Below are positions 41,502 to 50,316 of a DNA stretch of 64,000 bases, one piece after another (position 1 is the first letter of the stretch; the number at the start of each line of letters is the position of its first letter). The DNA is taken from NCBI RefSeq assembly GCF_002117485.1, contig NZ_CP021030.1, positions 3,833,501 through 3,897,500 on the forward strand, given 5' to 3'. The notes under the pieces were generated by a model. That model made no database searches, had not been told where the DNA came from, and worked only from the letters and a program-made list of their open reading frames with translations. A program made the position numbers and the translations under genes. Source of the stretch: Rhizobium sp. NXC14 (lineage in GTDB: Bacteria; Pseudomonadota; Alphaproteobacteria; Rhizobiales; Rhizobiaceae).

Positions 41502-41763
41502 GGATACTCGTCAACGACTTGCTTGGAATCTTCGGAAGGTGCGTGCCGACAAGAAGGTGACGCAGGAAAACCTTGCCGTAGATGCCGGAGTCGACCGCAC
41601 GACAATCAGCGGAATCGAGCGTGGCGATTTCAACGTGTCGATCGATCTCCTCGATCGCATCGCCGCGGCGCTGGCCATCGATGTTGCCGATCTCTTTGCG
41701 ATCCCAGTTGAGGGTGAAGCGCCGCCGAGCACGCTGCCTGCTGGACGAAAGCCCGGTCGATGA
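41500..41763 (+). CDS. XRE-family transcriptional regulator
   Basis: 87 residues from the ATG at 41500; the frame is open from 41332 but the upstream part does not look coding. HTH_3 domain: RLAWNLRKVRADKKVTQENL, AVDAGVDRTTISGIERGDF, then SIDLLDRIAAALAIDVADLF. A single-domain repressor of the type that controls island or plasmid genes. A palindrome overlaps its start codon. Convergent with the DUF3768 gene. Confidence 0.9.
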   Translation: MDTRQRLAWNLRKVRADKKVTQENLAVDAGVDRTTISGIERGDFNVSIDLLDRIAAALAIDVADLFAIPVEGEAPPSTLPAGRKPGR

Positions 41764-41780
41764 TTTAGGGAGATCTGCCA

Positions 41781-42137
41781 TCAGTATTCGTCCGCCCGCA
41801 TGATGGTCAGCACGCGTCGGGTGACATGCGGATTGGCGGGGTCTGGTGACCCCATGTTGTAGTCCAGGTCGTAATAGTCGATCTTCCAGAAATAGCTGAC
41901 CCCGTTCTGTTCGACCGCGCCGAAGTCGTGCTCGTTGTAGGGATCATTGCCTGCATCAAAGGCGGTGAAGCCGACAACCGCCATCAGCAGGGCTAGCCGT
42001 CGGTCGTGGGGCAGAGAACTCACCCCCGGCGTGATAACCGCCCTGCCGGCGGTCGGATTGCGCCTGAAGGCGTCGTTGAGGCTGCGAATGGTGGCCGTCG
42101 TGTCGACGGCCGCCTGTTGATCAGGAGATGAAGTCAT
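41781..42137 (-). CDS. DUF3768 domain protein
   Basis: 118 residues from the ATG at 42137 (GGAG eight bases upstream); another ATG lies five codons earlier. The pattern TIRSLNDAFRRN, GRAVITPGVSSL, then AFDAGNDPYNEHDFGAVEQN and WKIDYYDLDYNMGSPDPANP is that of DUF3768, a small family common on alphaproteobacterial plasmids and islands with no known function. Downstream of and probably in an operon with 42162-42740. Confidence 0.85.
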   Translation of the reverse strand: MTSSPDQQAAVDTTATIRSLNDAFRRNPTAGRAVITPGVSSLPHDRRLALLMAVVGFTAFDAGNDPYNEHDFGAVEQNGVSYFWKIDYYDLDYNMGSPDPANPHVTRRVLTIMRADEY

Positions 42138-42161
42138 GGCGAGGCTCCGCATCGTCTTGCC

Positions 42162-42740
42162 TCACAGCTTCATAGAGGGGTGCAGCAGCGCCACGTCTTC
42201 AAGCCGGCGGTTGAACGGCGGTAGGTCGAGATAGTGCCGCCACTGAAGCCGCAGAACATTGTCCGGCTTCAGCTCGACGACCGTGGCTTCAAACCAGCCT
42301 TCAAGCGGATCCTCGGTTGCGAGAACCAAGCTGCCGACAACGACCTTATCCCAGCCACCGGGAACATTGCCCGGCGTCGCAGCGTGTCCCTGTTGCGAAA
42401 CGTCGGCAGGAGCAGCCCGCACTTCCTCCGCCTTGGCCCGATCGGGCTCGGGCAGGTGAGCGGCAATCTGCTTATAGAGGTCCTGCTTTACAAAGGGCAC
42501 GAACGCCTTGCCGCTGTCGAACAGCTTTCCCTTCGGCAACATCGGCAGCAGCGAGCGCACGGCCTCGTTGTCCGCAGGGAGTGCAAGCATCCCCATCAGA
42601 CTGGCGGCACGTGAGGCCGGCTGAGCATCTGTTGCAGGGAAGAACGAGGCGTGGGCTTTGCCGTTGTCGTCGCGGCCGAGGATGATTACGGGGTGGGGCA
42701 AGGTGATGGCGTTGGCAGCAAGGGCAGTCAAATTGGTCAT
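42162..42740 (-). CDS. Hypothetical island protein
   Basis: 192 residues, TTGGAGAG upstream of the ATG. N-terminal part ITLPHPVIILGRDDNGKAHA, a linker near residue 115, and a C-terminal WDKVVVGSLVLATEDPLEGW-FEATVVE segment that looks like a small SH3-like or Tudor-like barrel. No membrane span. I have seen similar proteins beside DUF3768 genes on rhizobial plasmids but cannot name a function. Confidence 0.65.
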   Translation of the reverse strand: MTNLTALAANAITLPHPVIILGRDDNGKAHASFFPATDAQPASRAASLMGMLALPADNEAVRSLLPMLPKGKLFDSGKAFVPFVKQDLYKQIAAHLPEPDRAKAEEVRAAPADVSQQGHAATPGNVPGGWDKVVVGSLVLATEDPLEGWFEATVVELKPDNVLRLQWRHYLDLPPFNRRLEDVALLHPSMKL

Positions 42741-42890
42741 TTAGCTCTCCAATAGAAAGAGGGGCCGAAGCCCCTCGATAACTGCCGATTTGGGTCGGCA
42801 CCATAATGTTATATCAGAACACCAGCTCGAAAGCAATTCCCGGTTGTAATCGGCATAAATGGAGCACCCCACAGTAGGTCCGAGCACCAC

Positions 42891-44126
42891 CTATTCCGGT
42901 GAATGGTCTGGCGCCGGCACCTTTCCGATCATCTGCCTTGCTAACGACGAAGACGTGGCATCCGCCGCTGCTTTTACCGGATTGGCAGCAAGATGCGCAT
43001 ATCTTTGCGTCGTTTGCTGCTGGCTGTGGCCGAGAAGTTTCCCGACAATATAAAGACTCTGTCCAGCGGAAACAGCCTCGCTCGCGAAATTATGCCTTAG
43101 ATCATGGAGCCGAACGTCAGAAATTGCCGCCAATTTGGATGCCTTTCTCCAGATTTTCTGAATGCTAATCGGGGTAGTTCCTCCTGCTGACGACGGAAAG
43201 ACAAGGGGGCTGTCAGCGCGCCTGGGGATGTCGTCGAGTAGAAATAGAGCAGCCTCGCCGAGAACGAGAATTTTTTGACCTGTCTTGCTATCCGGCAACT
43301 TGGCGATACCGTTTCTCTTGTCGATCCATGACCACTGTAGACTTAGAGCCTCACCTCTTCGGCAACCCGTGAGAGCTAGAAAGCGGAGCGCAGCGATCGC
43401 AAATTCGCTGACGCCGGACGCCGCCAAAGTTGCCAAAGCCTCACCGAGGCGACCGAGTTCTTCTTCCGTCAATTGTCGGTCATGAGTTTTCAGTTTGAAT
43501 TTCTTAACACTGCGGGCGGGGTTGTCTGGTCTTGCATCCACGTCGACAGCAAACGACAACATTGAAGAGAGCAAATCCAATGTTCGGTTTGACGTTCCCT
43601 TCCCTCCTTTAACGATCGCTCTGCCCCTCGCTTTCGTTTTCTCGTCGACAGCAGTTTCGCCTTTCGCCACGCGCTGGTGGAATTGCTGCACATCAGAGGT
43701 CGTTAGCTCTGAGACAACCCGCTCTCCTAGAAGCGGTAAAATGTGCCGCTTCATCAAGCCGCGTTCAACATCAAGAGTTGATGACTTCTTATGCTGATTG
43801 GCCTCGTTCCAGTACCTCTCAGAGAGTTCGCGGACGGTGATGCCCCTGACTCTCGCCGCTTTCTTCTCAAGTACTGGATCTCTTCCCCGTACGAATTGGG
43901 AGAGTAGGCTAAGCGCCTCCTCGCGCGCCTGATCCACGGACCAAGGGCTGCCGAACTCGCCGATCGTAGCGCGCCTCGTGCGGCCGTTTAAGCGTGTCTG
44001 AACCACAAAAACCTTCTTGCCCTTACCCGTTACCTTTACCCCAAAACCTTTCGGGCTTTCGTCCCAGTAAAATCTATCGGTCGCCTGTGCCTCCAAAGCC
44101 TCGACAACCTTCTTCGTGAGCTTCAT
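42891..44126 (-). CDS. int: Tyrosine-type integrase of the island
   Basis: 411 residues from the ATG at 44126; the open frame reaches 44192. N-terminal DUF4102-like arm-binding domain (KVVEALEAQATDRFYWDESP), a core-binding domain, then the catalytic domain with LTGCRRGEAL (first Arg), HDLRHNFAS (His-x-x-Arg) and LLGHSQQQTTQRYAH (second His and the nucleophile Tyr). This is the P4-like group that uses tRNA genes. It ends 147 bases before attR. It is the enzyme expected to integrate the island at tRNA-Val, with the excisionase-like protein at 13601 as partner. Confidence 0.95.
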   Translation of the reverse strand: MKLTKKVVEALEAQATDRFYWDESPKGFGVKVTGKGKKVFVVQTRLNGRTRRATIGEFGSPWSVDQAREEALSLLSQFVRGRDPVLEKKAARVRGITVRELSERYWNEANQHKKSSTLDVERGLMKRHILPLLGERVVSELTTSDVQQFHQRVAKGETAVDEKTKARGRAIVKGGKGTSNRTLDLLSSMLSFAVDVDARPDNPARSVKKFKLKTHDRQLTEEELGRLGEALATLAASGVSEFAIAALRFLALTGCRRGEALSLQWSWIDKRNGIAKLPDSKTGQKILVLGEAALFLLDDIPRRADSPLVFPSSAGGTTPISIQKIWRKASKLAAISDVRLHDLRHNFASEAVSAGQSLYIVGKLLGHSQQQTTQRYAHLAANPVKAAADATSSSLARQMIGKVPAPDHSPE

Positions 44127-44272
44127 ATATCCATACCTATGTTGCAGTAAGCACATAGTAAGCAAAAATGGGGGATACAGGCAACTCGCCATCGCTCGAA
44201 TTCGTTGGTCAATTGCTGTTTTTATTAGATTTTCCCAATTGCGGGGAATTGACGGGACCGGCGACCATTACA

Positions 44273-44318
44273 TTGACATCGTAGGGGTCACAGGTTCAAT
44301 CCCTGTCACGCCCACCAT
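44273..44318 (+). repeat. attR: 46-bp direct repeat of tRNA-Val 3' part
   Basis: Exact copy of 10808-10853, from the anticodon loop through CCA. It marks the right end of the island and is what remains of the chromosomal tRNA 3' end. Confidence 0.93.
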
Positions 44319-44336
44319 CCTAATTCGCTGAAAAGC

Positions 44337-44369
44337 AAAGGCCTTTCGAGAAATCGAGAGGCCTTTTTT
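44337..44369 (+). terminator. Terminator past attR
   Basis: AAAGGCCT, an inner TCGA/TCGA stem, AGGCCTTTTTT. It was probably the original terminator of the tRNA-Val gene before the island inserted. Confidence 0.8.
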
Positions 44370-44417
44370 GCATAGTGGCCCGCAGGTTCGATAAACCTGC
44401 CAATAGGAGTTCTCAGC

Positions 44418-44699
44418 GTGGCGCAGGTCATTAAACGACGCAAAACTCTCGTCGTGTCCAACGACAAGATTTCGCTGGCAAAAGGTGTCAGCCTTCCCCA
44501 GGGACGCTACCCCGTCACTGCCGAATATGTCGTATCTCACCTGCGAGGAAGGCCGGTCGAGCAGGCTGGCCGGGTAATACTCCATCTGACACGGCAGAAC
44601 CTCCTGGACTACGGCGTTGATCTGTCCGGCAGCGCGATGCTGGGCAGCGACATCGATGTGAGCGGCAATGTAGCGCGCAAGGAAGCTATTCTGGAGTGA
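44418..44699 (+). CDS. Hypothetical small protein
   Basis: 93 residues from a GTG with AGGAG upstream. KRRKTLVVSNDKISLAKGVS, then SLPQGRYPVTAEYVVSHLRG. No signal or membrane span, no family recognised. First gene of the right core region; the 400 bases after it lead to the porin. Confidence 0.5.
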   Translation: MAQVIKRRKTLVVSNDKISLAKGVSLPQGRYPVTAEYVVSHLRGRPVEQAGRVILHLTRQNLLDYGVDLSGSAMLGSDIDVSGNVARKEAILE

Positions 44700-45099
44700 T
44701 TTGCAGAGCATGGATGGTTGACCACTGTCCTTGCCCCACAGGGATGCATGCAGATGGCGGCCGCGGCGCGCCCTCATATGCGGACGCGCTCATTCGAGCA
44801 ACAATTGCATACAGTTGCTGAGTGCTCAGCCCCTCGTTGTTCGCAATTCAAAAGTATGATTTTTGTGACAAACAGATGACGAGTTTGTGACAAAAAGCGT
44901 GTGATTTCAGCAACATAGCTGTGAAGCGTGTTGTCATGATCGATAATCACATTGCAGCGCAACAACCCCTATGTAACTTCCGCGGCGAGGCAGACACCTT
45001 GCCAAAAAGGTGCCGCTTCGATCACACGGGGTGAAGACATGTAGGGACTGCCGATGGCAACGGTCTTCATCCTCTCGCATCTGAACTGGAGGTTATTCC
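44700..45099. promoter_or_regulatory. Long upstream region of the porin gene
   Basis: 400 bases without a gene, holding two TTTGTGACAAA palindromes (44862-44872 and 44884-44894, centres 22 bases apart) and, closer to the gene, a leader of about 100 bases with short inverted repeats (for example GACACCTT...AAGGTGCC near 44993-45010). A long, structured leader and a good TGGAGG before the ATG fit a highly expressed, regulated outer-membrane protein gene. Confidence 0.6.
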
Positions 45100-46143
45100 A
45101 TGAACATCAAGAGCCTTCTTCTCGGCTCCGCTGCTGCTCTCGCAGCAGTACCCGGCGCCCAGGCTGCTGACGCTATCGTTGCTGCCGAGCCGGAACCGGT
45201 TGAATATGTCCGCGTCTGCGACGCTTACGGCACCGGCTACTTCTATATCCCGGGCACCGAAACCTGCCTGAAGATCAACGGTTACATCCGTTTCCAGGTG
45301 GACGTTGCTCCGAACGCCAGCTCGATCGGCGCCGGCGGCGGCGGTTCTGTCGCCAACGACTCGGATTGGGACGCCCGTACGCGCGGCCAGGTTCAATTCA
45401 CGGCCAAGAGCGACACCGAATATGGTCCGCTGACCGGCGTCATCGTCATGCAGTTCAACGCTGACAACGCTTCGGCCCAGAAGGCTCAGCTCGACTCGGC
45501 TTACCTCGACATCGCCGGCTTCCGCGCTGGTCTGTTCTACAGCTGGTGGGACGACGGCCTCTCCGGCGAAACCGACGATATCGGCTCTCCGGTCACGCTG
45601 CACAACTCGCTGCGTTATCAGTACGAAACCGACGCCTTCTACGCCGGCATCAGCGTCGACGAGCTGGAAGACAGCCCGTTCTACAACGGCGAAACCGCTA
45701 ACAACGTCGGCGTTGCAGTCGGTCTCGGCGGCAAGGCTGGTATCGTCAGCTACCAGATCACGGCTGGTTACGACACCGACAACGAAGAAGGCGCTGTCCG
45801 TGCAATGGGTACGGTGGCCGTCGGTCCGGGCACGCTCGGCCTCGCAGTTGTCTACGCAAGCAATCCGAACGCTTATTACAACAAGGCTGAATGGGCGATT
45901 GCTGCTGAATACGCCATCAAGGCGACCGACAAGCTCAAGATCACCCCGGCTGTTCAGTACTACGACAACTACGGCATCACTGCCGGCGAGTTCAAGGATG
46001 ACGTTAACGCCTGGAAGGCCGGCGTAACGGTCGACTACCAGATCGTCGACAACTTCTCGGCAAAGGTTTCGGTTCAGTACCTCGATCCGGACAATGCTGA
46101 CGACGTCACCTCGGGCTACTTCCGCCTGCAGCGCACGTTCTAA
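45100..46143 (+). CDS. ropA: Outer-membrane porin, RopA/Omp2b family
   Basis: 347 residues. Signal peptide MNIKSLLLGSAAALAAVPGA-QA, then ADAIVAAEPEPVEYVRVCDA and GTGYFYIPGTETCLKINGYI (conserved cysteine pair), the usual start of rhizobial and Brucella general porins. The rest alternates beta-strands and ends in FRLQRTF with the C-terminal phenylalanine recognised by the outer-membrane assembly machinery. Trimeric diffusion channel for small hydrophilic solutes. Codons are strongly biased to those of highly expressed genes. TGGAGG lies before the start. Confidence 0.95.
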   Translation: MNIKSLLLGSAAALAAVPGAQAADAIVAAEPEPVEYVRVCDAYGTGYFYIPGTETCLKINGYIRFQVDVAPNASSIGAGGGGSVANDSDWDARTRGQVQFTAKSDTEYGPLTGVIVMQFNADNASAQKAQLDSAYLDIAGFRAGLFYSWWDDGLSGETDDIGSPVTLHNSLRYQYETDAFYAGISVDELEDSPFYNGETANNVGVAVGLGGKAGIVSYQITAGYDTDNEEGAVRAMGTVAVGPGTLGLAVVYASNPNAYYNKAEWAIAAEYAIKATDKLKITPAVQYYDNYGITAGEFKDDVNAWKAGVTVDYQIVDNFSAKVSVQYLDPDNADDVTSGYFRLQRTF

Positions 46144-46588
46144 TAAAAGGCTGCCGGCAATCAACCACAGCGCTCTTTGTGCATCTGAAAAGACGCGCGG
46201 CGCTGCGGGCCGGCGGCCACGAATTCCTGATCTGACTGACCTCCGATCGGGAAAGAATGGGCCTGGACTTCCCTGCCTGGGCCCATTCCCCTTGATCCGA
46301 AGTGCGTCCAACCCAGAAATACGGTCAAGACGGCAGGCGCTCGATGAGCGCTTTGCCACCGTCATGTCGCATCGGGTCGCTGTCGATCTCCAGCATCCCA
46401 AGCCATCTGTACCCACTCAGTTCAAAAAACCTTCCGTTCATCCGCCACCGATCGCCGATCCGGCCCGGTCGTCGGCGAAATCCTGGTGCCGTCGACAACA
46501 GAGCCAAATTCGGACACAGAACCATGCCATGGCGAACCGAGGCTGAAGCACTGATTCGCTTCGCCACGAGATGGGGTTTGAGATCGAA
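46144..46588. other. Region after the porin gene
   Basis: 445 bases without a convincing gene. It has a hairpin GAATGGGCC...GGCCCATTC (46255-46288) that may end the porin transcript, though it is not followed by a T-run. The rest must hold the promoter of the exported protein at 46589; nothing specific was recognised. Confidence 0.45.
46255..46288 (+). terminator. Candidate terminator of ropA
   Basis: 9-bp perfect stem GAATGGGCC/GGCCCATTC with a 16-base loop that may itself pair, about 110 bases past the porin stop. Only CCCTT follows, so strength is unclear. Confidence 0.4.
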
Positions 46589-47083
46589 ATGAAGTTATCC
46601 GCGCTTGTTGCCGCCGGCCTTGTTGCATCCGTCCTCGCATTGCCCGCGTCCGCGGCGCCCGCCTCCCCGCCAGAGACATTTCCCGGCGCCCCCGGCGTCA
46701 TTACGCTTTCCGGCAAATGCGCCAAACTGGTCGTCGCCAAGTTCGACGCCACCAAGGGCTGCAGAAATGAGCTTGCCAGCGTCACCCTGGCCAACGGCTC
46801 GGTGACCTTCATCTTCACTTCGGATGGAAAGGCGCTCGGTTTCCAGGGCGATGGCAGCGGCATCAAGCCGGCCTCCAACGGCAATGCTCGCCTGCCGCTG
46901 AGCCTCGTCACGACGGGCGTCGGCAACAAGATGACCGGCCAGGTCAAGGTCGCCGGTTTCTGCACCTTCGGCAATCCCTACGCCGGCAAGCCGATCGCGA
47001 TCGAATGCACCGCCGAAAGCAAGGACTCCTCCTTCACCGGCAGCTTCCGTACCGGCGGCAAGCTGGTGAAAAAGGGAAAATAG
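46589..47083 (+). CDS. Exported protein of unknown function
   Basis: 164 residues from the ATG at 46589; six codons earlier another ATG exists. Signal peptide KLSALVAAGLVASVLALPASA with cleavage before APAS. The mature part is about 140 residues and beta-rich (GVITLSGKCAKLVVAKFDAT, GSVTFIFTSDGKALGFQGDG), with cysteines at four places that may form disulfides in the periplasm. No family recognised. Convergent with the gene that follows. Confidence 0.7.
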   Translation: MKLSALVAAGLVASVLALPASAAPASPPETFPGAPGVITLSGKCAKLVVAKFDATKGCRNELASVTLANGSVTFIFTSDGKALGFQGDGSGIKPASNGNARLPLSLVTTGVGNKMTGQVKVAGFCTFGNPYAGKPIAIECTAESKDSSFTGSFRTGGKLVKKGK

Positions 47084-47089
47084 CTGCCG

Positions 47090-47815
47090 TCAGGCGGCAC
47101 ACCACGCGCCGCCGGCAGCCCCCGGCTTGCGCGCCAGCCCTTCCTTGATCAGCTGTGCGCCAAAAGAGCGTCCGTCGCGCGAGACGATCCGCGGCGCGCC
47201 CGGGGACTCCGTCTTTCCGGCCGCAACGATGGTGAACGGGCCGGCGTTCAGAAGCGCCAGCAGGCGCAGCTTCGCGGCAAAGGCCACCCTGCGTTCGTCA
47301 TCGCAGCGCGCCTGGTCGGCCACCGGGCTTGCCATATCGGCAATGACGATCTTTTCGCCCTTGTACCAGAAAACGCCGCCGTCGCCGACGCAATTGATGT
47401 GCGCGCCCTGCCCGCAATAGCCGAAGGCGCCCGTCGCCGTCTGCTGAGCTCCGGGAGAGGCCGGGGCCGGCACCGCCTTGATCGGCTGGATGGCCGGCGT
47501 CGGGATTGCGGCCGGCGGCAGCGGCGGCGCCTGTAGCGTCGTCGGCGCGGCTCTCGGCGTCGGTGCGGCAAGCGCCACCTGCTTCGGCGGCACATCCTTC
47601 CTGGCGACAGGTCTCGGCTCCGCCATTTCGCGTGCGATCGGCGTCGACTGCCGTTCAAGCAGCGGCTGAAGGCTCTTCCAATTGTCGTGAGCCACGATGC
47701 CGCCGACCGCGGCAATGCCGATCACCGCCCAGGGCAGCAATCCGCCACTGCTGCGTGCTCTGCTCTTTCCTCTCGCCGGCGCCTTGCGGCGGCCGCGTGT
47801 CGCTGTCTTGGCCAT
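47090..47815 (-). CDS. Membrane-anchored thermonuclease-like domain protein
   Basis: 241 residues from the ATG at 47815 (GGAAAG upstream). A basic N terminus (KTATRGRRKAPARGKSRARS), one membrane span (LLPWAVIGIAAVGGIVA), a long Pro/Ala-rich linker, then a C-terminal segment with cysteines (CGQGAHINCVGDGGVFWYKG, and KIVIADMASPVADQARCDDE) resembling the SNase-like fold of small rhizobial proteins, where the usual catalytic arginines are only partly visible. Enzyme activity is doubtful. Confidence 0.6.
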   Translation of the reverse strand: MAKTATRGRRKAPARGKSRARSSGGLLPWAVIGIAAVGGIVAHDNWKSLQPLLERQSTPIAREMAEPRPVARKDVPPKQVALAAPTPRAAPTTLQAPPLPPAAIPTPAIQPIKAVPAPASPGAQQTATGAFGYCGQGAHINCVGDGGVFWYKGEKIVIADMASPVADQARCDDERRVAFAAKLRLLALLNAGPFTIVAAGKTESPGAPRIVSRDGRSFGAQLIKEGLARKPGAAGGAWCAA

Positions 47816-47963
47816 CTTTCCGAATCCCGTGAGGCCGGGATTATCGCTGCCCAATCCTTTCCGAAAGGTTGGCGAGGGCCGTTATCTTTGACGCGGGCCG
47901 ATGCGCTAGACGACAAAACGCCCGGCATCGCCGGGCGCCAATCTCCAGAGGTTTGTCTTTCGC

Positions 47964-48143
47964 CTAGTCCGGACGTTGAGCTGAAGACTCGTTTTTTCCG
48001 GCCGATGCGGCGCCGCTGATGGGGGAACCGATCGGCTGTTTGCGTTTACCGATCTCGATGCGGTTGTCCGCCCCCTCGCGGATGGCCTGCCATTCATTTT
48101 CGTGCCGGATAACAATATCCCGGGGCACAAAGTTCATTGTCAT
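47964..48143 (-). CDS. Small conserved-looking protein
   Basis: 59 residues: TMNFVPRDIVIRHENEWQAI, then REGADNRIEIGKRKQPIGSP and a polar tail. GGGTGAGAAG stands before the ATG. The even codon use and clear start suggest a real gene. No function known. Confidence 0.55.
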   Translation of the reverse strand: MTMNFVPRDIVIRHENEWQAIREGADNRIEIGKRKQPIGSPISGAASAGKNESSAQRPD

Positions 48144-48202
48144 GTGCTTCTCACCCTGCGTTTCAAATCAACTGTCGGTGCGCCGAAAAGCCCTCGGAGC
48201 CG

Positions 48203-48433
48203 CTATTTCTTCGTTTTCGTATGAGCTTTGATGTCGGGGCCTCCTTTGGAGAGGTCCGCACCGCTCACATGTGCCGGCACGTGAATGTCGTGATAGACGC
48301 CGGGCGTCAGCGTCAGATCGACGTGATGCGGCGGCAGCACCTGTGCCTTCTGCATGCGGTTCGGCTTTGCCCGCTTCATGCGGTCGGATGCCTCTGTGCG
48401 TTTGTCGGGAATATGGGTCGAAGTGTGCATCAT
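48203..48433 (-). CDS. Small basic hypothetical protein
   Basis: 76 residues with AAGGA before a double ATG. Histidine- and lysine-rich (HTSTHIPDKRTEASDRMKRA, then QKAQVLPPHHVDLTLTPGVY, tail KAHTKTKK). Unrecognised. It lies 60 bases upstream of the small gene at 47964 on the same strand and may share its transcript. Confidence 0.5.
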   Translation of the reverse strand: MMHTSTHIPDKRTEASDRMKRAKPNRMQKAQVLPPHHVDLTLTPGVYHDIHVPAHVSGADLSKGGPDIKAHTKTKK

Positions 48434-48782
48434 CGGCTTCCTTTTCAGCTCAACCAGGGTTTAACGAGCGGAGGCGCGGATGGTTCCCGAAATTATGCGG
48501 TTTTCCGTGGGGCGTTTGGCCTTGACTGGTTTGGGAAGTAGATTACCTAAGGCCCATCCCGCAGCCTTCCAGACATCGGCTACGGGAAACATTGGTGCCG
48601 GGCCCCTCTGGCGAGAGTTTTTACGGCGCTCTCGTGATGTCGGTACCGCCTGCAACTCAGCCGGCGGATTTTTCATCGATGAAAAAGCTCACCATGCCCC
48701 GTCAGCATGCCCGTTGTGGCATGCGGCGTTTTGACAAAATCTCCACCCTCTCCAACAAGCTGTGCGGCCGCGAGGTGCGGCC
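48434..48782. other. Region upstream of the TerC-like gene
   Basis: 349 bases without a convincing gene. TerC-family genes often have metal-sensing leaders; TTGGGAAGTAGATTACC (near 48531) faintly recalls part of a yybP-ykoY motif but the other conserved parts were not found. Confidence 0.4.
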
Positions 48783-49874
48783 ATGAACCAGCCCCAGACC
48801 ACTAAATCCTCGCTCGGCTATTTCCGCTGGGCGTTCATCGTCACGGCTCTCGGCCTTGCTCTCGGCGCCGTGCTTAGTTGGCAGACGACCGGCACGACCG
48901 GCGGCATGGCGACCGTCTTCTTCATCTGCACCGTGCTTGCGGTGCTGGAGATCTCGCTCTCCTTCGATAATGCCATCGTCAATGCCAACAAGCTGAAGGA
49001 GATGACGCCGGTCTGGCAGAAACGATTCCTCACCTGGGGCATCATCATTGCCGTCTTCGGCATGCGTATCGTCTTTCCGTTGGCGATCGTCGCGATCGCG
49101 GCACGGATCGGCCCCTGGGACGCTCTGGTGCTCGCCGCCCGCGAACCCGAGGAATATGCTCGCATCATGAACGATGCGCATCTGCCGATCGCAGCCTTCG
49201 GCGGCACCTTCCTGATGATGGTCGGCCTCAGCTATTTCTTCGACCATGAGAAGACGATCCATTGGCTTCGCGGCCTTGAAAAGGTGATGGCACGCTCGGC
49301 CACCATCAGGGGCATCGAGATCGCTTTCGTGCTGGCGCTGATGCTTGTCTTCTCCTGGCTGATCGGCGGCGAGGAAGCCAGCATCTTCGTCCATTGCGCC
49401 ATTTACGGCCTGCTCACCTTCCTCGCGGTCGAGGTCGCCGGCGAGTTGCTCGACGCGTCGCAGCAGACGATGAGCGCTGCCGCCAAGGGCGGCCTCGGCG
49501 CCTTCATCTATCTGGAGGTGCTGGATGCCAGCTTCTCCTTCGACGGCGTCATCGGCGCCTTCGCCTTGACGCAGAACCTCTTCGTCATCGCGATCGGCCT
49601 CGGCATCGGCGCCATGTATGTGCGCTCGATGACGATCATGCTGGTCGAGAAGGGAACGCTTGCCGAATACCGCTACCTCGAACATGGCGCCTTCTACGCC
49701 ATCCTAATCCTCGCAGTGATCATGTATGCGCAAACCCTGGTGCATATTCCCGAAGTGATCACCGGTCTCGGCGGCGCGGCACTGATCGGCCTGTCGCTCT
49801 GGTCGTCCATTCGCTACAACAGGCGCGAGCGGGCAGAAGATCACGCCGACCGGCGGGAGGAACTGCACGCCTGA
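48783..49874 (+). CDS. TerC/DUF475-family integral membrane protein
   Basis: 363 residues from the ATG at 48783 (GAGGTG upstream). About nine membrane spans. Two acidic intramembrane motifs mark the family: LEISLSFDNAIVNANKL (about residues 55-71) and LEVLDASFSFDGVIGAF (about 246-262); together they are thought to bind a metal ion such as Mn2+ in TerC relatives. The DUF475 branch is found with tellurite-resistance genes but also alone, as here. Probably a metal exporter or membrane metal-stress protein. Followed by a terminator. Confidence 0.88.
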   Translation: MNQPQTTKSSLGYFRWAFIVTALGLALGAVLSWQTTGTTGGMATVFFICTVLAVLEISLSFDNAIVNANKLKEMTPVWQKRFLTWGIIIAVFGMRIVFPLAIVAIAARIGPWDALVLAAREPEEYARIMNDAHLPIAAFGGTFLMMVGLSYFFDHEKTIHWLRGLEKVMARSATIRGIEIAFVLALMLVFSWLIGGEEASIFVHCAIYGLLTFLAVEVAGELLDASQQTMSAAAKGGLGAFIYLEVLDASFSFDGVIGAFALTQNLFVIAIGLGIGAMYVRSMTIMLVEKGTLAEYRYLEHGAFYAILILAVIMYAQTLVHIPEVITGLGGAALIGLSLWSSIRYNRRERAEDHADRREELHA

Positions 49875-49936
49875 CGTGGCAGACAATTACGGGTCGCAAC
49901 GCACCTCAGCGTTGCGGCTACTCCGACATAAATAAA

Positions 49937-49965
49937 GCCCGCGACCCTCCGGTTGCGGGCTGTTT
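49937..49965 (+). terminator. Terminator of the TerC-like gene
   Basis: GCCCGCGACC-ctcc-GGTTGCGGGC then TGTTT. A GC-rich stem 62 bases past the stop; on the minus strand it is preceded by A-rich sequence and may also end the small gene at 49989. Confidence 0.75.
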
Positions 49966-49988
49966 CATTCCTGCATGCCTTGAGCGGC

Positions 49989-50159
49989 TTAGCGGATGAC
50001 CTGACCGAACGAAGCCGGATCGATGCCAAGCTCCTTAAGGTCGCGGGCGCGCGGACGACGGCCGGCTTCGACAGCGGCGCTGACGGCGTTGGCGGCGCTC
50101 AGCGCAGCAAATGCACGGCCCAGGAAGCCGGCGTGGACTGAATTGCGGATGGCGGACAT
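49989..50159 (-). CDS. Small DUF1127-like protein
   Basis: 56 residues from the ATG at 50159, with GAGGAACAGGA upstream. Basic N-terminal helix (SAIRNSVHAGFLGRAFAALS), then RRPRARDLKELGIDPASFGQ, which resembles the C-terminal half of DUF1127 proteins (arginine-rich, ...L-x-D-I-G-...). Such proteins affect RNA and phosphate metabolism in Agrobacterium and Rhodobacter. The match is partial. Confidence 0.65.
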   Translation of the reverse strand: MSAIRNSVHAGFLGRAFAALSAANAVSAAVEAGRRPRARDLKELGIDPASFGQVIR

Positions 50160-50316
50160 TGTCCTGTTCCTCTTGCTTGATGATTGACCACTCATAGATG
50201 GCAGTGCGCTGTCGCATCGACAATGCACGGAAAATCTCCGCAGCCATGCAAAAAGAAGAGGCCGGCGCATGGTACCATGGCCGGCCTCCAGGCAGGGGCA
50301 AGATCGTCTTTTTCTT

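Noticed and set aside
39928..41781. A single 617-residue secreted protein on the minus strand
   Set aside because: The frame is open to 41781, but the signal peptide and ATGA overlap place the start at 41064; the upstream part overlaps two other genes.
45067..46416. 449-codon minus-strand frame across the porin gene
   Set aside because: It is the shadow of ropA, which has a signal peptide, family motifs and a terminal phenylalanine on the plus strand.
48500..48782. yybP-ykoY manganese riboswitch before the TerC-like gene
   Set aside because: Only one segment (GGGAAGTAG) faintly matches; the other conserved loop and the paired stems were not found. A covariance search would decide.
48702..49685. 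327-codon minus-strand frame opposite the TerC-like gene
   Set aside because: The translation is charged and repetitive without domain character; the plus strand gives a clean membrane protein.
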